This document shows positions 20,914-33,703 of a DNA stretch of 64,000 bases, in pieces. The notes beneath the pieces are model-generated. The model was not told the origin of the DNA and ran no database searches. It worked only from the letters and a program-made list of their open reading frames with translations. Positions within the stretch are counted from its first letter, which is position 1. Every line of letters begins with the position of its first letter. Made by a program: the position numbers and the translations under genes. This DNA is from Manihot esculenta (Eukaryota; Streptophyta; Magnoliopsida; Malpighiales; Euphorbiaceae): contig NC_035171.2 in NCBI RefSeq assembly GCF_001659605.2, positions 10,384,256-10,448,255 on the forward strand, given 5' to 3'.

Positions 20914-22959
20914 CGATTATATGTCCAAAATTGACTCAATTTCATTCTAAACGATGGTGCAGCAAAGGATTCTATGCAAAGCCAGGTTCAGAAAATGGCA
21001 ATGGAAAGCATTTCCCTGCTAGAACCAGTAAAATCCTATCACCACCAGAGGTGAATAAAACTGTGCAGTTTAGTCACTGTATAGCCGGTACTAACGATTC
21101 TGCAGAGGCTGATAGCAAACAGATTGTTCACAAAAGGAAGTATGAGGAGACAGCTTCAAGTAATGCTCCAAATAAATTCCTTTTGCGTCCTAGGGCTGTT
21201 CGAACAGTGCTGCACAAATGGTATGATTCTCACTCTGCATTATCATTCAGAAGAGGAAACAAAGGGCCCAAATCAGCTTGTAGCAGCTTCAAGGACATTC
21301 CTGCAACATTTGATGGTATCCCACCTATGGGACCAATATTGAATAGGCAATGTAGTAATGATACTGCTGCAGATGATTATGATAATGATAGTGACTCTGA
21401 TACGTTGCCCGATACTGATGACTATGATTCCGAAGCAAGTCCAAGGAGCCCTAGGAGTTGTAAGAAGAGCAAATGGTTCAAGAAATTTCTCAAGGGATTT
21501 GAATATTTGAGTGCAGAGGAGATCAATGACCCAGCTAGACAGTGGCACTGTCCAGCATGTCAAGGTGGTGCAGGTGCCATCAAACGGTACTTGGGTCTGC
21601 AGATCCTGATCAAACATGCCAAAACCAAAGGGTCGAGAAGAATGAGGCTCCACCGAGAGCTTGCACAACTGTTGGAAGAGAAGCTACACAGTAATCTGGC
21701 AACTTCTGCTGCTATAGGAGATGAAGCATGTGGTAAATGGAAAGGTTTAAAAGAAGAAAATAAAGATCATGAGATAGTTTGGCCTCCTATGGTTCTCATT
21801 ACAAATACGTCCCACAAGAAGAATGAGAACAATAAGGTGAGATTTGCGCTTTTCTCATTTACAGATAGATATGTAAGTTCTTTGTTAAGATACTATGATC
21901 CAGTTACTAATTAGCTGTTGTTTGGATTGATGGAATTGTGGATTTCAGTGGATTGGCATGTCAAATCAACAGCTTCTGGACTTGTTCAGCTCATACAATG
22001 CTGTTGTCAAGGTTCAACACCTCTATAATTCAAATGGACATTGTGGGAAGAGTATTTTAATTTTTGAGAGCTCACTGAGAGGTTATTTAGAGGCAGAGTG
22101 GCTGCATATGCATTTTGCGAAGGAAGGAGTAGGTAGAAGTGCTTGGAATAATCAGCCAGTCTACTTCCTTCCCAGTGGGGAGCGCCAACTTCACGGTTTC
22201 ATGGCTGTGAAAGAAGATGTGGACACCTTCAACCAGTACTATTCAAAAGGTATATATGGCATATGCTTGAAATGGATATTGATCAATGTTATTTTTGTGG
22301 ACAAAGAACATGTAAGAGAGATATAATTCTGCTGCAAAATTGATCAGGTAAGCCTAAGCTGAAATTTGAGATGAGATCATACCAAGAAATGGTGGTGAAC
22401 CAAATCAGGCAAATGATTAGAGACAACCTTCAGCTTCCATTGCTGCATAACAGAATCATTGAGCAACAAAATCATGCAAAAGGCCTGGAAGAATCCAATG
22501 GCATGTTGAAGATGAAGCTAGACAAGGCAACCAAGGACATGGAGATCTTGAGAAGAAAGGCCAAATATCAGCATGAGCAGTACATGGAAGAGGTAATTCT
22601 TTACAAATGCCATTGAACTTTATGCTTACTAATTGAGAAAGCTAAAGCTGAAGTTCTAAGCCTATGCAAAAATGAAAGCTCATTCAGTTACTCTTAGTTT
22701 TTATTTGCTATTTTTATCATGAATCATCTATATCTTGACTGACCGTAACAATGATTTTCCTTAGGTGGAATTTATAGAGCAATTCTACGAGGACCGAATA
22801 AAAAATTTTCTTGAAGCAACAAAAGAGAATGATGGGGAATTTGAGAATGCACAGCAGAAGGAACTGCAAGAAAATGCAGAGCAATCAAATGCAAAGATAG
22901 CAATGGAAAGAGCAGCAAGACTTGAGCTTTCAGGAGAAAGCTCGTCCAATAATGTCTAG
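20914..22959 (+). CDS. SGS3-like protein (zinc finger, XS domain, coiled coil); 5' end unresolved
   Basis: Four exons are well supported: (20,914)-21,836, 21,949-22,249, 22,348-22,592 and 22,765-22,959, with GT-AG borders and consistent phases. From codon 20,931 they encode about 548 residues: an acidic Asp/Ser-rich stretch, then [15 protein letters not shown] with HAKTKG (the CCH zinc-finger region). An XS domain follows ([49 protein letters not shown]), then a long coiled coil. The family works with RDR6 in making dsRNA for trans-acting and antiviral siRNA. It is diverged from typical SGS3: the usual AIDWYRGLQ segment reads AIKRYLGLQ. No ATG precedes the frame within the exon; codon 20,931 is TTG and the first in-frame ATG is near 21,327. 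An upstream exon, or a shorter start, is therefore needed. Confidence 0.78.
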
Positions 22960-23024
22960 TCTTAAGCTATTAAGTGATGATTTTGCCATTATATTTGCTG
23001 TTGAATTCTTATTTAAAACTGAAA

Positions 23025-23168
23025 TATGTAATTAATCTCTATGTGATCATATGCATATGAGAATATGAAGTGTGCTGCAAATTGTGATGATAGTTATATG
23101 TAATTAATCTCTATGTGATCATATGCATATGAGAATATGAACTGTGCTGCAAATTGTAATGATAGTTT
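23025..23168 (+). repeat. 72-bp tandem duplication just 3' of the SGS3-like gene
   Basis: The block starting TATGTAATTAATCTCTATGT at 23,025 is repeated at 23,097 with only a few substitutions. It probably lies in the 3'UTR or immediate flank. Confidence 0.88.
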
Positions 23169-23431
23169 TGGGGAAAAGAATATTAAACTCCTGGCTCTAA
23201 ACTTTGATGTCACATGTTTATTAAAGCACATATATTTATAACGTACACACATTTGGACCAGATCAGTTGAACCTCTTTTATTATATTATTTTTTCTTGGT
23301 TGAATTTTCATACTTTGTGTGTTTGAAAGTGTGGCCACCCACTAGATCGGATCACAATTAGAAATTCATAAAGAATTCAACAATTATTTTATCAAAGAAA
23401 CAGTTCATGCAGTCCAATTGACACTAATTTC

Positions 23432-24325
23432 ACCTACCACAGGACCATACCAGAGCCCTCTCCGTGTACTACCCACATGGTTGTAGCTATTTCCTCCAAT
23501 AAGAAATACCAAATCTTCTCATGCCAAGAATCAAAATTTGGTAAATTTTGTAAATTCTGTAAATTCCCAGCCTGGGTTCTGTGCAACATATACAGCAATG
23601 GGAAAAAATTACATAGTTCATATCTATATAGATCCATACTGTGAATGCAAAGTTTTCATGTAAATTTTATTCTCATTTTACATTACCGTTTACATGCACC
23701 GAATCCAAACAAGAATATTTAGCAATAACTATAATAAAAGAAAAAAATCCTAACAAGATTCAAGAATTGGGCTAGACAAGAAAACCCAGATGGCCATTGG
23801 TGTAGTAGGTGAAGGGCAGTGGTCCAAAATGGCTGACGAATTTTGCCCAACAAAAAATGGATTAGTGTTTGGTGGTAGGTAAAATAAAAAGACAATTCCA
23901 AAAGAAATAAAATAAAAATAGAGGCCCTCAGGCCTCAGCCTGTCCTCCTGCCACCTCACTCTTCTTGTCTCTCATGTCAATCCCTTAATCTTCTCTCAAC
24001 CAAAACTATGGACCCCACCATCTACCCTCCTCCAATATTAGCCCTTTCTCACCAACCCAACTCCATATTCCATCTTCTCATTCACCAAATCTGACCTTTT
24101 TCTTTTTCAACCCCTTTGTTTTTTTCCATTTTTCGGTTTTATCTCGCAACTTTTTCATAATCCCAATCTTCTCCTTCACCAACCCTCTCCTCCATCCTTA
24201 CCCACCAAGCATCTCTATATCAGAATCTGCAATTTTCCTCTTCATTTCTCAGGGGGAACTTCAATCTTCCAAAACAGAGTCAGAGCTCCATAATCACTGT
24301 CATCATTTCTCTGCAACTTATTACA
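23432..24325 (+). promoter_or_regulatory. 4CL promoter and leader with AC elements
   Basis: Upstream of the 4CL start are ACCTACC at 23,432-23,438, its complement GGTAGGT at 23,874-23,880, and ACCAACC at 24,051-24,057 and again at 24,178-24,184. These are the AC-I and AC-II elements that MYB factors bind in phenylpropanoid promoters. A TATA-like TCTATATC at about 24,214 precedes a CT-rich leader, which would put transcription start roughly 80 bp before the ATG. Minus-strand frames here (23,434-23,959) show no domain. Confidence 0.65.
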
Positions 24326-26782
24326 ATGGAAACCCAAGTCTTAAAGCAACAAGAAGAGCTCATATTTCGCTCCAAGCTTCCTGACATCTATATCCCCAAG
24401 CACCTTCCTTTACATTCCTACATATTTGAGAATATTTCTAGCCATTCTTCAAAGCCCTGTTTGATTAATGGCGTCACCGGCAATGTTTACACCTACTCTG
24501 AGGTGGAGCTCACCGCACGCAGAGTCGCCTCCGGGCTTAACAACCTCGGTATTAAACAAGGGGAAGTTATAATGCTTTTGTTGCATAACTCACCGGAGTT
24601 TGTTCTTTCCTTTCTTGGAGCTTCCTTTCGTGGAGCCATTGCCACCGCTGCTAATCCTTTCTTTACTCCGGCTGAGATAGCCAAGCAAGCTAAGGGGTCT
24701 AACACGAAACTCATAATCACACAGGCTGCTTACGCTGAGAAAGTCAAGGATTTAGCCAATGATTACGGTATTAAAATCTTGTGTATCGACTCTGCCCCTG
24801 ACGGTTGCTTGCACTTCTCGGAGCTATCAGAGGCCGATGAGAGAGACATGCCCGACGTTGACATTAGCCCTGAAGATGTCGTGGCGCTGCCTTATTCGTC
24901 GGGGACGACCGGACTGCCAAAAGGAGTGATGTTAACCCACAAGGGGCTGGTCACCAGTGTGGCTCAGCAAGTTGACGGAGAAAATCCCAATTTGTATTTT
25001 CATAGCGACGATGTGATTCTATGTGTGCTTCCCATGTTCCATATCTATGCTCTGAACTCGATAATGCTTTGTGGGTTGCGAGTTGGGGCGGCCATTTTGA
25101 TTATGCCAAAGTTTGAGATTGGTGCTCTGTTGCAGCTGATACAAAAGTACAAGATCACTGTTGCTCCGATTGTGCCGCCGATCGTTTTGGCCATCGCTAA
25201 GTCACCGGACACCGAAAAGTATGATTTGTCGTCGATAAGGATGCTCAAGTCAGGCGCAGCACCCCTAGGGAAGGAGCTTGAAGATACTGTAAGAGCAAAG
25301 TTTCCTCAAGCTACACTTGGTCAGGTATGTCGCCTCTTTATTTATGCTTGGTTTTCACTCTTCCTGTATATATATATATATATATTTCTATTACTCGTTT
25401 GAAAAATATTTAATATAATAATAAAAATTAATTTTTTATATAAAATAAAAATATAATATACTAAATATTGAAATTTTGATTTTAAATAATTAAAATATAA
25501 TTTAGTTTGTTTATCTATATGATATTTAATTAATTTTTAGTGATTCATTGGTTGAACCATTGTTTTTTGGATGAAGCACTGATTTTTAGTTGTCCCGGTC
25601 TGGGTTTTTTCCCGGTCCGGGTTTAGTTAATGCTGATATGATTAGTGGGAAACTAACAATTAATGGTTAAATTTACACAGGGATATGGGATGACAGAAGC
25701 AGGGCCTGTGCTCGCTATGTGCTTGGCATTTGCCAAGGAGCCTTTCAACATAAAACCAGGAGCTTGTGGAACTGTAGTAAGGAATGCCGAAATGAAAATT
25801 GTTGACCCTGAAACCGGAGACTCTCTCCCAAGGAACCAGCCTGGAGAAATTTGCATCCGAGGAGATCAAATCATGAAAGGTATAATGAATATCTCTTCAA
25901 TTGGACCACTTCAATAAAATGAGAAGAAAAAAAAAAGGGAAATGAACTAAAATTGGAAGCTCTTCTTTTTTTTATATAATTTTTCAGGATATCTTAATGA
26001 TCCTGAGGCCACAGCAAGAACCATAGATAAACAAGGATGGCTGCACACAGGCGATATTGGTTATATTGATGATGATGATGAGCTCTTTATTGTCGATAGA
26101 TTGAAGGAAATAATCAAGTACAAAGGATTTCAAGTTGCCCCTGCCGAAATTGAAGCCTTGTTGCTGGCTCATCCTGAAATATCTGATGCTGCCGTAGTTG
26201 GGTATGTGTAGAGTTTTACATCTTATAATAAACTTGAATTTGAAATGTCACAGTTCTGAAAATAATTTCAATAATACTAAATTAAAACTCATAGTAGATT
26301 ATTATTATTATTTTGAATAAATTATGGTGAAAAAATTGACATTTTTCTCTGATTTTCAGGATGAAAGATGAGAGTGCTGGAGAAGTCCCGGTTGCATTTG
26401 TAGTAAGATCAGGCAAATCAGAAATCACTCAAGACGAAATCAAGCAGTATATTTCCAAACAGGTAATTTTACATCTTCAGTCTCATGGGTCCATTTAACT
26501 ACTCTTTGAGTGAAAATTTATGCTCAAGAAATAAATTACATATAAAAAATATTCAAAAAAAACATATTTTCCATTAAGATTTAGGAATTTTTTATTTTAT
26601 TTTATTTTTTAAAAAATAAAAATTATGCATCAATGGGTGATCGGATGAATTGCTGCGTGCAGGTGGTGTTTTATAAAAGAATAGGACGTGTATTCTTCAT
26701 GGAAGCCATTCCAAAGGCACCATCAGGGAAGATCTTAAGGAAAAACCTGAGAGAAAAATTGGCAACTGATTTTCAAAAATGA
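24326..26782 (+). CDS. 4CL: 4-coumarate:CoA ligase (five exons, 544 aa)
   Basis: The enzyme forms CoA thioesters of 4-coumarate and related cinnamates through an acyl-AMP intermediate, feeding lignin, flavonoid and other phenylpropanoid routes in the cytosol. Exons are 24,326-25,324, 25,681-25,879, 25,988-26,201, 26,360-26,462 and 26,663-26,782. All borders are GT-AG with continuous phase. Box [12 protein letters not shown] lies at residues 191-201, box II GEICIRG at 388-394, and the HTGDIGY and [17 protein letters not shown] blocks are in exon 3. The adenylation lysine region PSGKILRK (K528) is in the last exon. Length and the five-exon layout fit plant 4CL. Overall similarity looks like class I (lignin-type) 4CL, but substrate class is an inference. 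No peroxisomal C-terminal signal is seen (it ends DFQK). Confidence 0.96.
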
Positions 26783-27077
26783 ACTTGAAGATAACTTCCC
26801 TCTGTTTTAAAATTGGAGGGGAACGTCTACACTTGATTCCTGGGTTCTACTTATAAAATGCTGGTGTAATTAAATACAAGTTCTTCTATGTATTTTTATT
26901 TATATTTTGGTAAAAAAAAAAAAAACAATTTCTTGTGAATTACGTCATTATTAATATTATTTTGTTTGTTGTATTAAAAAAAGCTTGCCTTTTCCTTTGA
27001 CAGTGCTAGGACAAAGTCACAAATAAAAGGAAAAATCTAAGCTAGATAACCTAACAATCTTTCGCTGAAGAAGGCAT
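26783..27077 (+). other. 4CL 3'UTR and intergenic spacer
   Basis: The 3' flank of 4CL is T-rich with an A run at about 26,913-26,926. No coding signal. It ends where the tandem duplication starts. Confidence 0.6.
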
Positions 27078-27999
27078 ACTTAAAGCAACAATTGATATTT
27101 TATTGGCAATAATAAAATTAAATGAATCCTCTCTATCGTGAATTTATCAGACGAGAAGTGTTTTTGATTTATGGTAAACCGAATTAAGATAAATATTTTT
27201 TCAAATATGTACTTATATATTCTCATTCTTTCATAAAAATAATTTTATTTTTATTTTTTAACCGACTCAAATTATAGTAAATTTTTTTTTTATAGATAGT
27301 AATGATTAAATTATCTTTAATATACTTTATTAAATATGCATTAAAAATGTAAAATTTGTTAATTATAAAAATAATTTAATAAAGTAATATTCGTGAATAA
27401 TATATTAGTAAAGAGAATATAAATTTTATTACTTTTAATTATATTATTTATATTTTTTTCAATTGGAAAAATAAATAAGTCTATGTTTACTAGAGTACAC
27501 AAATTGTCTTGGATACGATTAGTAAGTAGTAACAAGTAATGCAATTATGTTATCCTTATTTAATATCAAAGATTTTGTAAAAATTTAATTTATTTTTTTT
27601 TAATTTTTTTATTTAAAATGGAGCAACTCAATTTTTTAACTAAAAAAATTCATTTTAAAATAAAAAGAAATCATGTATTTATTTTATAAGAATTCATTTA
27701 ATTTTATTTTTTTATAAAACAAATATGCCAAACAAAAGGTCGTGATTATGAAAATTCGACATTCTATTTTCAGCAAATAATAAAAGATTAAAGAGATCTT
27801 TATTGTTGTGCAGATTTTGGGGCAATATTTAATTTTATACAAAATTAAGTTTTTTCCTAATTTATTTGAAATTTTTTATTTATGATTAATATTATTCCCA
27901 TCATATCTTTTCAAGTTTACAAAATAAGAGATAATACCAGTAGGTTGCTTTGGCAACTTGACAATCTCTTTAATATTTAAGTATTTTGACAACTTGAGA

Positions 28000-28325
28000 T
28001 AAAAAAGAAAGGAGAAAAGATTAAAAAAATGAAAAAAAAAAAAGAAAAGAAAAGAAGATGATAGAGGATAAGGAAAGAAAAAAGAAAAATTAGAGAAATG
28101 ATAAATAATTTATTGAGAAGATAAAAATGAAGGTAAATGATAGAAAGTAGAAAATGATTGAGAATGAAAGAAAATGAAAGATAAATTAAGAGAACGAGGA
28201 AATTAGGGAAGTGATAAATAATTTAGAAAGAAAAAAATAAAATAAAAAGGATGAAAGAGATGAGAGAAAAAGAGAAAGAAATTAAATGAATGAAATGATA
28301 AAATAATAAAAAAAAAGATGTGTAA
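28000..28325 (+). repeat. Purine-rich (GA/A) tract, copy A only
   Basis: About 320 bases are almost entirely A and G with scattered T, including repeats of 'GAAAGAAAATGAAAGA' and 'GAGAAAAAGAGAAAG'. The matching position in copy B (about 35,090-35,830) has unrelated sequence. Confidence 0.8.
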
Positions 28326-29566
28326 ATATATAAATACATCAATCAATTAATAAGCGTAGTAGTAGCGGTTTTAATTTGTTATTAAATTTAAATAAAAAAT
28401 ATGAATTTTTAAAATTAAAAATATAATATTTTTTTTTATAAAAAGTTTAGTATTTTTTTGGATTAATAAAGGATTTAGATTCTGTATATTTTTCGAAATT
28501 AACTTATTTGAAATTTAAAAAAATAATTTATTTTTTTCATTTTAAAAGTAAAATATATTTATTTTATTTTATTTTTATTTTAAAAGTAAAATATATTAAC
28601 AAATTTATATTAGGAGGTGTCAATAAAATTGTCAAAAGTATAAAATGATTTTTTATTTAAAAAAATTATTTTACTTAAAATTATTTTTATTTAAAAAAAA
28701 TTATTTTATTTACAATGATTTAATTTTTTAATTAAAATAATATTTTTCGCTAATTGATTTTTTAAATGTTATAAACATAAAAAAATATAAAAATATTTTA
28801 TAAAAAAAAATATTAATAACAAATTTAAATTGAAAAGAGAAAAGGTGGGATTCCAAGAATGAAAAGCAGTATTTATTTCTTCAAACTCCACTAATTTTGA
28901 AATCAATCTCTTGGTAACGAATTTAATAACAAGTTAAATTTATTACTAAATTAAAAAGAAAAACTCTCACTTCTAATTTAGTGAGAGATAGAAGTCCTTA
29001 AATTTAGTAAAATTAATTAATTAATTTATTAATTTAAAAAATTTATTAAAATATTTTTAAAATATTAAAAAATTTACTAATCAGCTATTTATTAATTTTA
29101 AATATTAAATGTTAATATGAATAAAATTCATTAATTAATCTCTTAAATTTATAAATATTAAATTAATTAGTTCATCATTTTAGACTTTTTTTTTGATATT
29201 TTATAATTAAAATTAATGAAATAATTAATTAATAGATTTTTTAATTTTTTTAAAAATTTTTAATATATTTATAAATTAAAAAAATTAATTAATGAGTTTC
29301 ATTAAATTTAAAAAATTAAAAAATAATTTTTTTAAATAAAAATAAGAAAAAAAACATGGCAATTGGCACAAGAGGATAAATAGGTAGGTTGACAATATGT
29401 CTAAAAGTACATAACGAATCTAAGAGAATAGACAGCGTATCATTGGCTGAAAATTTAAATTTTATCCAAAATAATTTAAATGTGAGTTTATTTTTAATAT
29501 TAACTCTTTATTTTTTATATATCTTTTAAATTTTCAAAAATTTAATTGTCTTAATATTTATTTATT

Positions 29567-29733
29567 AATTTTTTGTTGAACTAAAAACATCATTTCAAAA
29601 TATAAATGTACAAAATCTAAAGTTTTTTTTTCTTTAATTTCTCTTATATATTAATTTTTTGTTGAACTAAAAACATCATTTCAAAATATAAATGTACAAA
29701 ATCTAAAGTTTTTTTTCTTTAATTTCTCTTATA
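29567..29733 (+). repeat. ~83-bp tandem duplication within copy A
   Basis: The block containing 'TTGTTGAACTAAAAACATC' and 'ATAAATGTACAAAATCTAAAG' occurs twice in a row here. Copy B has it once (about 37,185-37,265), so the doubling probably followed or accompanied divergence of the copies. Confidence 0.85.
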
Positions 29734-31772
29734 TAATAAATAATAAAAAATTATTACTTAGTTTGAAAATTCATTAATTAGTATTTTAATACATAAAAAT
29801 ATATTAAAATATTTTTAATATTTAAAAAATTTACTATTTAATCCATTTGTTAATTTTAATTATTAAATATAATAAAAAAATTTTAAAATGTCTTTAATAT
29901 AAATAAATTAATCAATAGACATTTTAAAAATTAAAAAAATTAATTAATAAATTTTTTAATATTAAAATATTTAATAAATAAAATTAATAAAAAAATAATT
30001 ATTTTTTTTAAATATTATAGATATTTTAATATATTTTTTAAAATTAAATAATTAATTAATAAATTTTTTTATATCATAAAAATTAAATAATATTTTTTCA
30101 AAAAATAAGAAAATTAAGTATATAATAAAAAAAAGTAAGAGAAAGAAAGACATGTTTCTCAACTTTTTATATTTCCAAATTGATGAGAAAGGAGTGTTAT
30201 ATTTATTAAAATATTAAATATTCTATTTTCTTTCCAAACCTTTTTCTTAGAATTTGAACAGTGCTTTATTTTTATTTTTATATTTATTAAAAAATATTTT
30301 TAAAATTAAAAAACAAAAAACTGAAAATCACTTATTTGATTATTGCTACATATTCTATTAAATAATTATATTTCTTTATAATTTTTATCAGATTATTATT
30401 AATAATTTAAAAATTTTATTTTTAGCAATTAAAATTATTTTTAAATATATATTCATTCAATTAATTTATAAAATATATTTTTATTTTATTTTCGTAAGAA
30501 ATTTTTTATTTAATTTTTATATTATAAAAAATTTATTAATTATCTTCTTAATTTTAAAAAATTTAATTAATCCTTTTATTAGCTTTAATTTTTAAATATT
30601 TTACTATTTAATCCTATGATATGAATAAAAATTATTTATTAATTTTTTAGTTTATAAAAATATTTATTAATTATTTCTTCCGTATAGAAGCATTTTAAGC
30701 TCTTTTGTAAGAAAAATTTATTATTTTGTAAAATTTATTAGTTTATTTTTTAATTTTTAAAAATATATTAAAACATTTTTAAAGTATTAAAAATATACTA
30801 ATTAGTTATTTTATTAGTTTAGCAGTTAATTGTATTACTATTTATTTTATATGATAAGAAAAAATTTATTAATTGATTATTCGATTTTATAAAAATTTTT
30901 ACGAATTAATCTTTTTATATTGAGAGTATTTTAATTTTTTTTATAATACTTAATAGTTAAAATTAATAGTATAATTAATTAGTAATTTTTTTAAATGTTA
31001 AATATATTTTAATATATTTTTTAAAATCAATTGATTAAATAATTATTTTTTATTTTTATAATACTTTAATAGTTAAAATTAATAAAAAGATTAATTATTA
31101 AAATTTTAAAAATATTTTCATATATTTTTAAAATTGATAAACTAACTAATAAATTTTATTTATTATGAAAATTAAATAGTAATTTTTTATTATAATATCA
31201 TATATTTTATAAAAATAATTTGATTTACTTTTATATATAATTATTTATATCATATTTAAAAAAAAATTTATTACTTACTTTTATATAACCCGGTATAAAT
31301 TTATTTTTATGCAAATAATTTTTAAAAAACAGATTTTGAAAAATAAATAATAAAAATTGAAAACTATTTTTAGTTTTAAAAAATAAAAAATAAAAATCGT
31401 ACAATGTTACTAAACTACCCTCAAAAGTTCTCTTTAAAACGTTTTCTTTTTAACTTAGGAGAGTATAATATTTTTAATTTAATAGTTTTTTTTTTTCTAA
31501 TAATCTATCCAACAAATTAAATTTTTATTCTTTGCTTTCCTCTTGGATTTATTCTATTTTTGTTTCTCAGCATTTCTTCCCTACATTCCTCCCCCACGGT
31601 TAAGCTTACAAATTTTCTCTCTTTCTTTTGCGTGCGTGTCAAAGGACAGAGGGTTAACTTTTACGTAAATTTCTGACAAAAAAAAGGGGGAAATTTTACG
31701 TAAATTACGTATGAGAACAAAAAATAACTATGAGGTGAGTGCGGAAAAGCACAGGCAGACACTGAAAAGTGA

Positions 31773-31781
31773 AAACCCTAA
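31773..31781 (+). promoter_or_regulatory. Telo-box AAACCCTAA, copy A leader
   Basis: AAACCCTAA lies just before the first exon end at 31,887. Telo-boxes are frequent in promoters and leaders of plant translation genes. It is identical to 39,337-39,345. Confidence 0.6.
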
Positions 31782-33703
31782 AGAAGCTCTTTGACTTGTC
31801 TGACTGTTTTGTGAGAGAAGGGAAACAGTGGGAGAGAAAACAGGATTTTCAATCCAATCCACCGTCACCATCAATCTTCTTCTCCAGGTATTATTCTTTG
31901 ATGGGTTTTTGTTGATTCTTTTCCATCTCTTTCACTTCTCTGATTTGTCCCCATCATTCTTTCAGCTCTTGACTTTCTCTCTGTTATGATCTACTTAGCT
32001 TTCTTTCTTTCTTTCTGTTCTGCTAGTTGAAACTTATCTCTCTAATTTATGTGCTTTGTAATTTTTTTAATGAATTCAATTTGATTAAGAAGATCAAAGT
32101 GCGAGAGGCTTTAAGATTTTGTTAGAAAATACTTTATTTGCAGACTTTGAAATGTTCAATGATGAGGGTCTTGATATGTAACATGATCTCTAGTTAGTTG
32201 AATCTCTGGACCTTCTAAGTTCAATATTTAATCTGATGTCATATTAAACCAAAAAAAAAGGCCTTTGTTAGCGTTGATGGCTTCGATTGGATTAGGCTTT
32301 AGTTTTTGATCAGGAAGCAATATTTTGGGTCAATCAGTTTATGAAAAATGCAGGTAGATAAGTACTAAAACCAATCTTGGATGCAGGCTCTTTCAGGATA
32401 AGATGCTGGTCTGTGGAACCAGATATTCTGGTTTCCATCCCAAGTGGAGTCATTAGTCACTAATTTGACTTCGCTGGTTCAAAAAAGAGGGTAAAAGATC
32501 TACACAAGAAACTATCAACTCAGCACCCTGCCCTTCCTGACAGCCCTAGTTATAACTTTTGTAATTGTCCCGGTGCCAATTTGTGAATAGGGTGCTTGGA
32601 ATCTCTTAACCAACAAATATTTTACATTGAACATTAAAATTGTGAAGTGTTCTGATGGGATTGTCAAAATAAAATGAAGACTAGTAGACCATAGAATAGC
32701 ATTTGAGAAATCTATGCAAGCTTTAATGTGATAGCCCTTGTGAAATGGAATTTCAGTGAGTTTTGAAATGCTGCGAACTCAGCTGTTCTAGAATACAGAT
32801 TTGAAACAATCTGCCTCACAAAGGTATTAGTGTTACTAATAATTCCAACTTGTGTAATATATTTTCTCGTAGCAGTCCGGTGGCTAAGACCACCATAATG
32901 ATTTAACAATCATAATGTTGTTATGCCATTTGAATTGTAAAATGTTGTCTAGCACTCTAGCTCATTTGTGCACAGCTCAAATGCTTAAAAGATAAGGCAT
33001 ATACTTTGTTGGGTGGATCTTATTTCTAGTTTTAGAAATGTATTATGTGCCTTGACATCCATGTGGAAGTTTTCACTTGTCCCTTTGATTTACTGTCTTA
33101 ATATTTTGAGAGTTGTCATTGTTTATTGTCACTAGATGTCAGATTAGACTTGGTTCCTTCAATAGTTTTTTGTTTGCTCCACCTGTATTTCTATTCGATG
33201 CCATATCTTACCTTGTTCAAGCAATAGAATTGTTAGAAGTTGAGCAGGTTTCAGCTTTGCCTGTACCATGAACAATTTATTGATTTGCATATGTACTGAT
33301 TTTGTTGCCCGCTTTTGTTGTCAAATCTTTTCAAATACTTGAGATAAAACCGTAAAAGTAATAAACATCCTCAATAATTAATTTTCTTTTCACATTTATT
33401 TGTTCATAATTTTGTTATATGAAATACATATCATATAATCTTTGTAAGGCGGGAATATGTAAATAGGTAAACGAGTGTGTCTCGTTATCCCTATTACTTG
33501 GATTTCTACCAAATGCAAACATACACATTACATTGATTATAACTTTGTATGCGAAGTTCTCTCAGTTTTGGAAAAGAATATAATGATTTATAAAATTCAA
33601 GATGTTAAAAGTTGCTTTTGTGTATCTTTTATTTGACTACTTAATTGACCCTACAAAAGTTGCTTTTGTGGGGTACATCTTTCTGGTGTCTTTCTTTTCT
33701 CAG

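Noticed and set aside
19442..20914. Simple splice joining the RBR exon to the SGS3-like exon
   Set aside because: The exon ends in phase 2 while the SGS3-like frame after 20,913 needs a phase-1 donor. The in-phase reading meets a stop after about a dozen codons. It is kept only as an open question in the findings.
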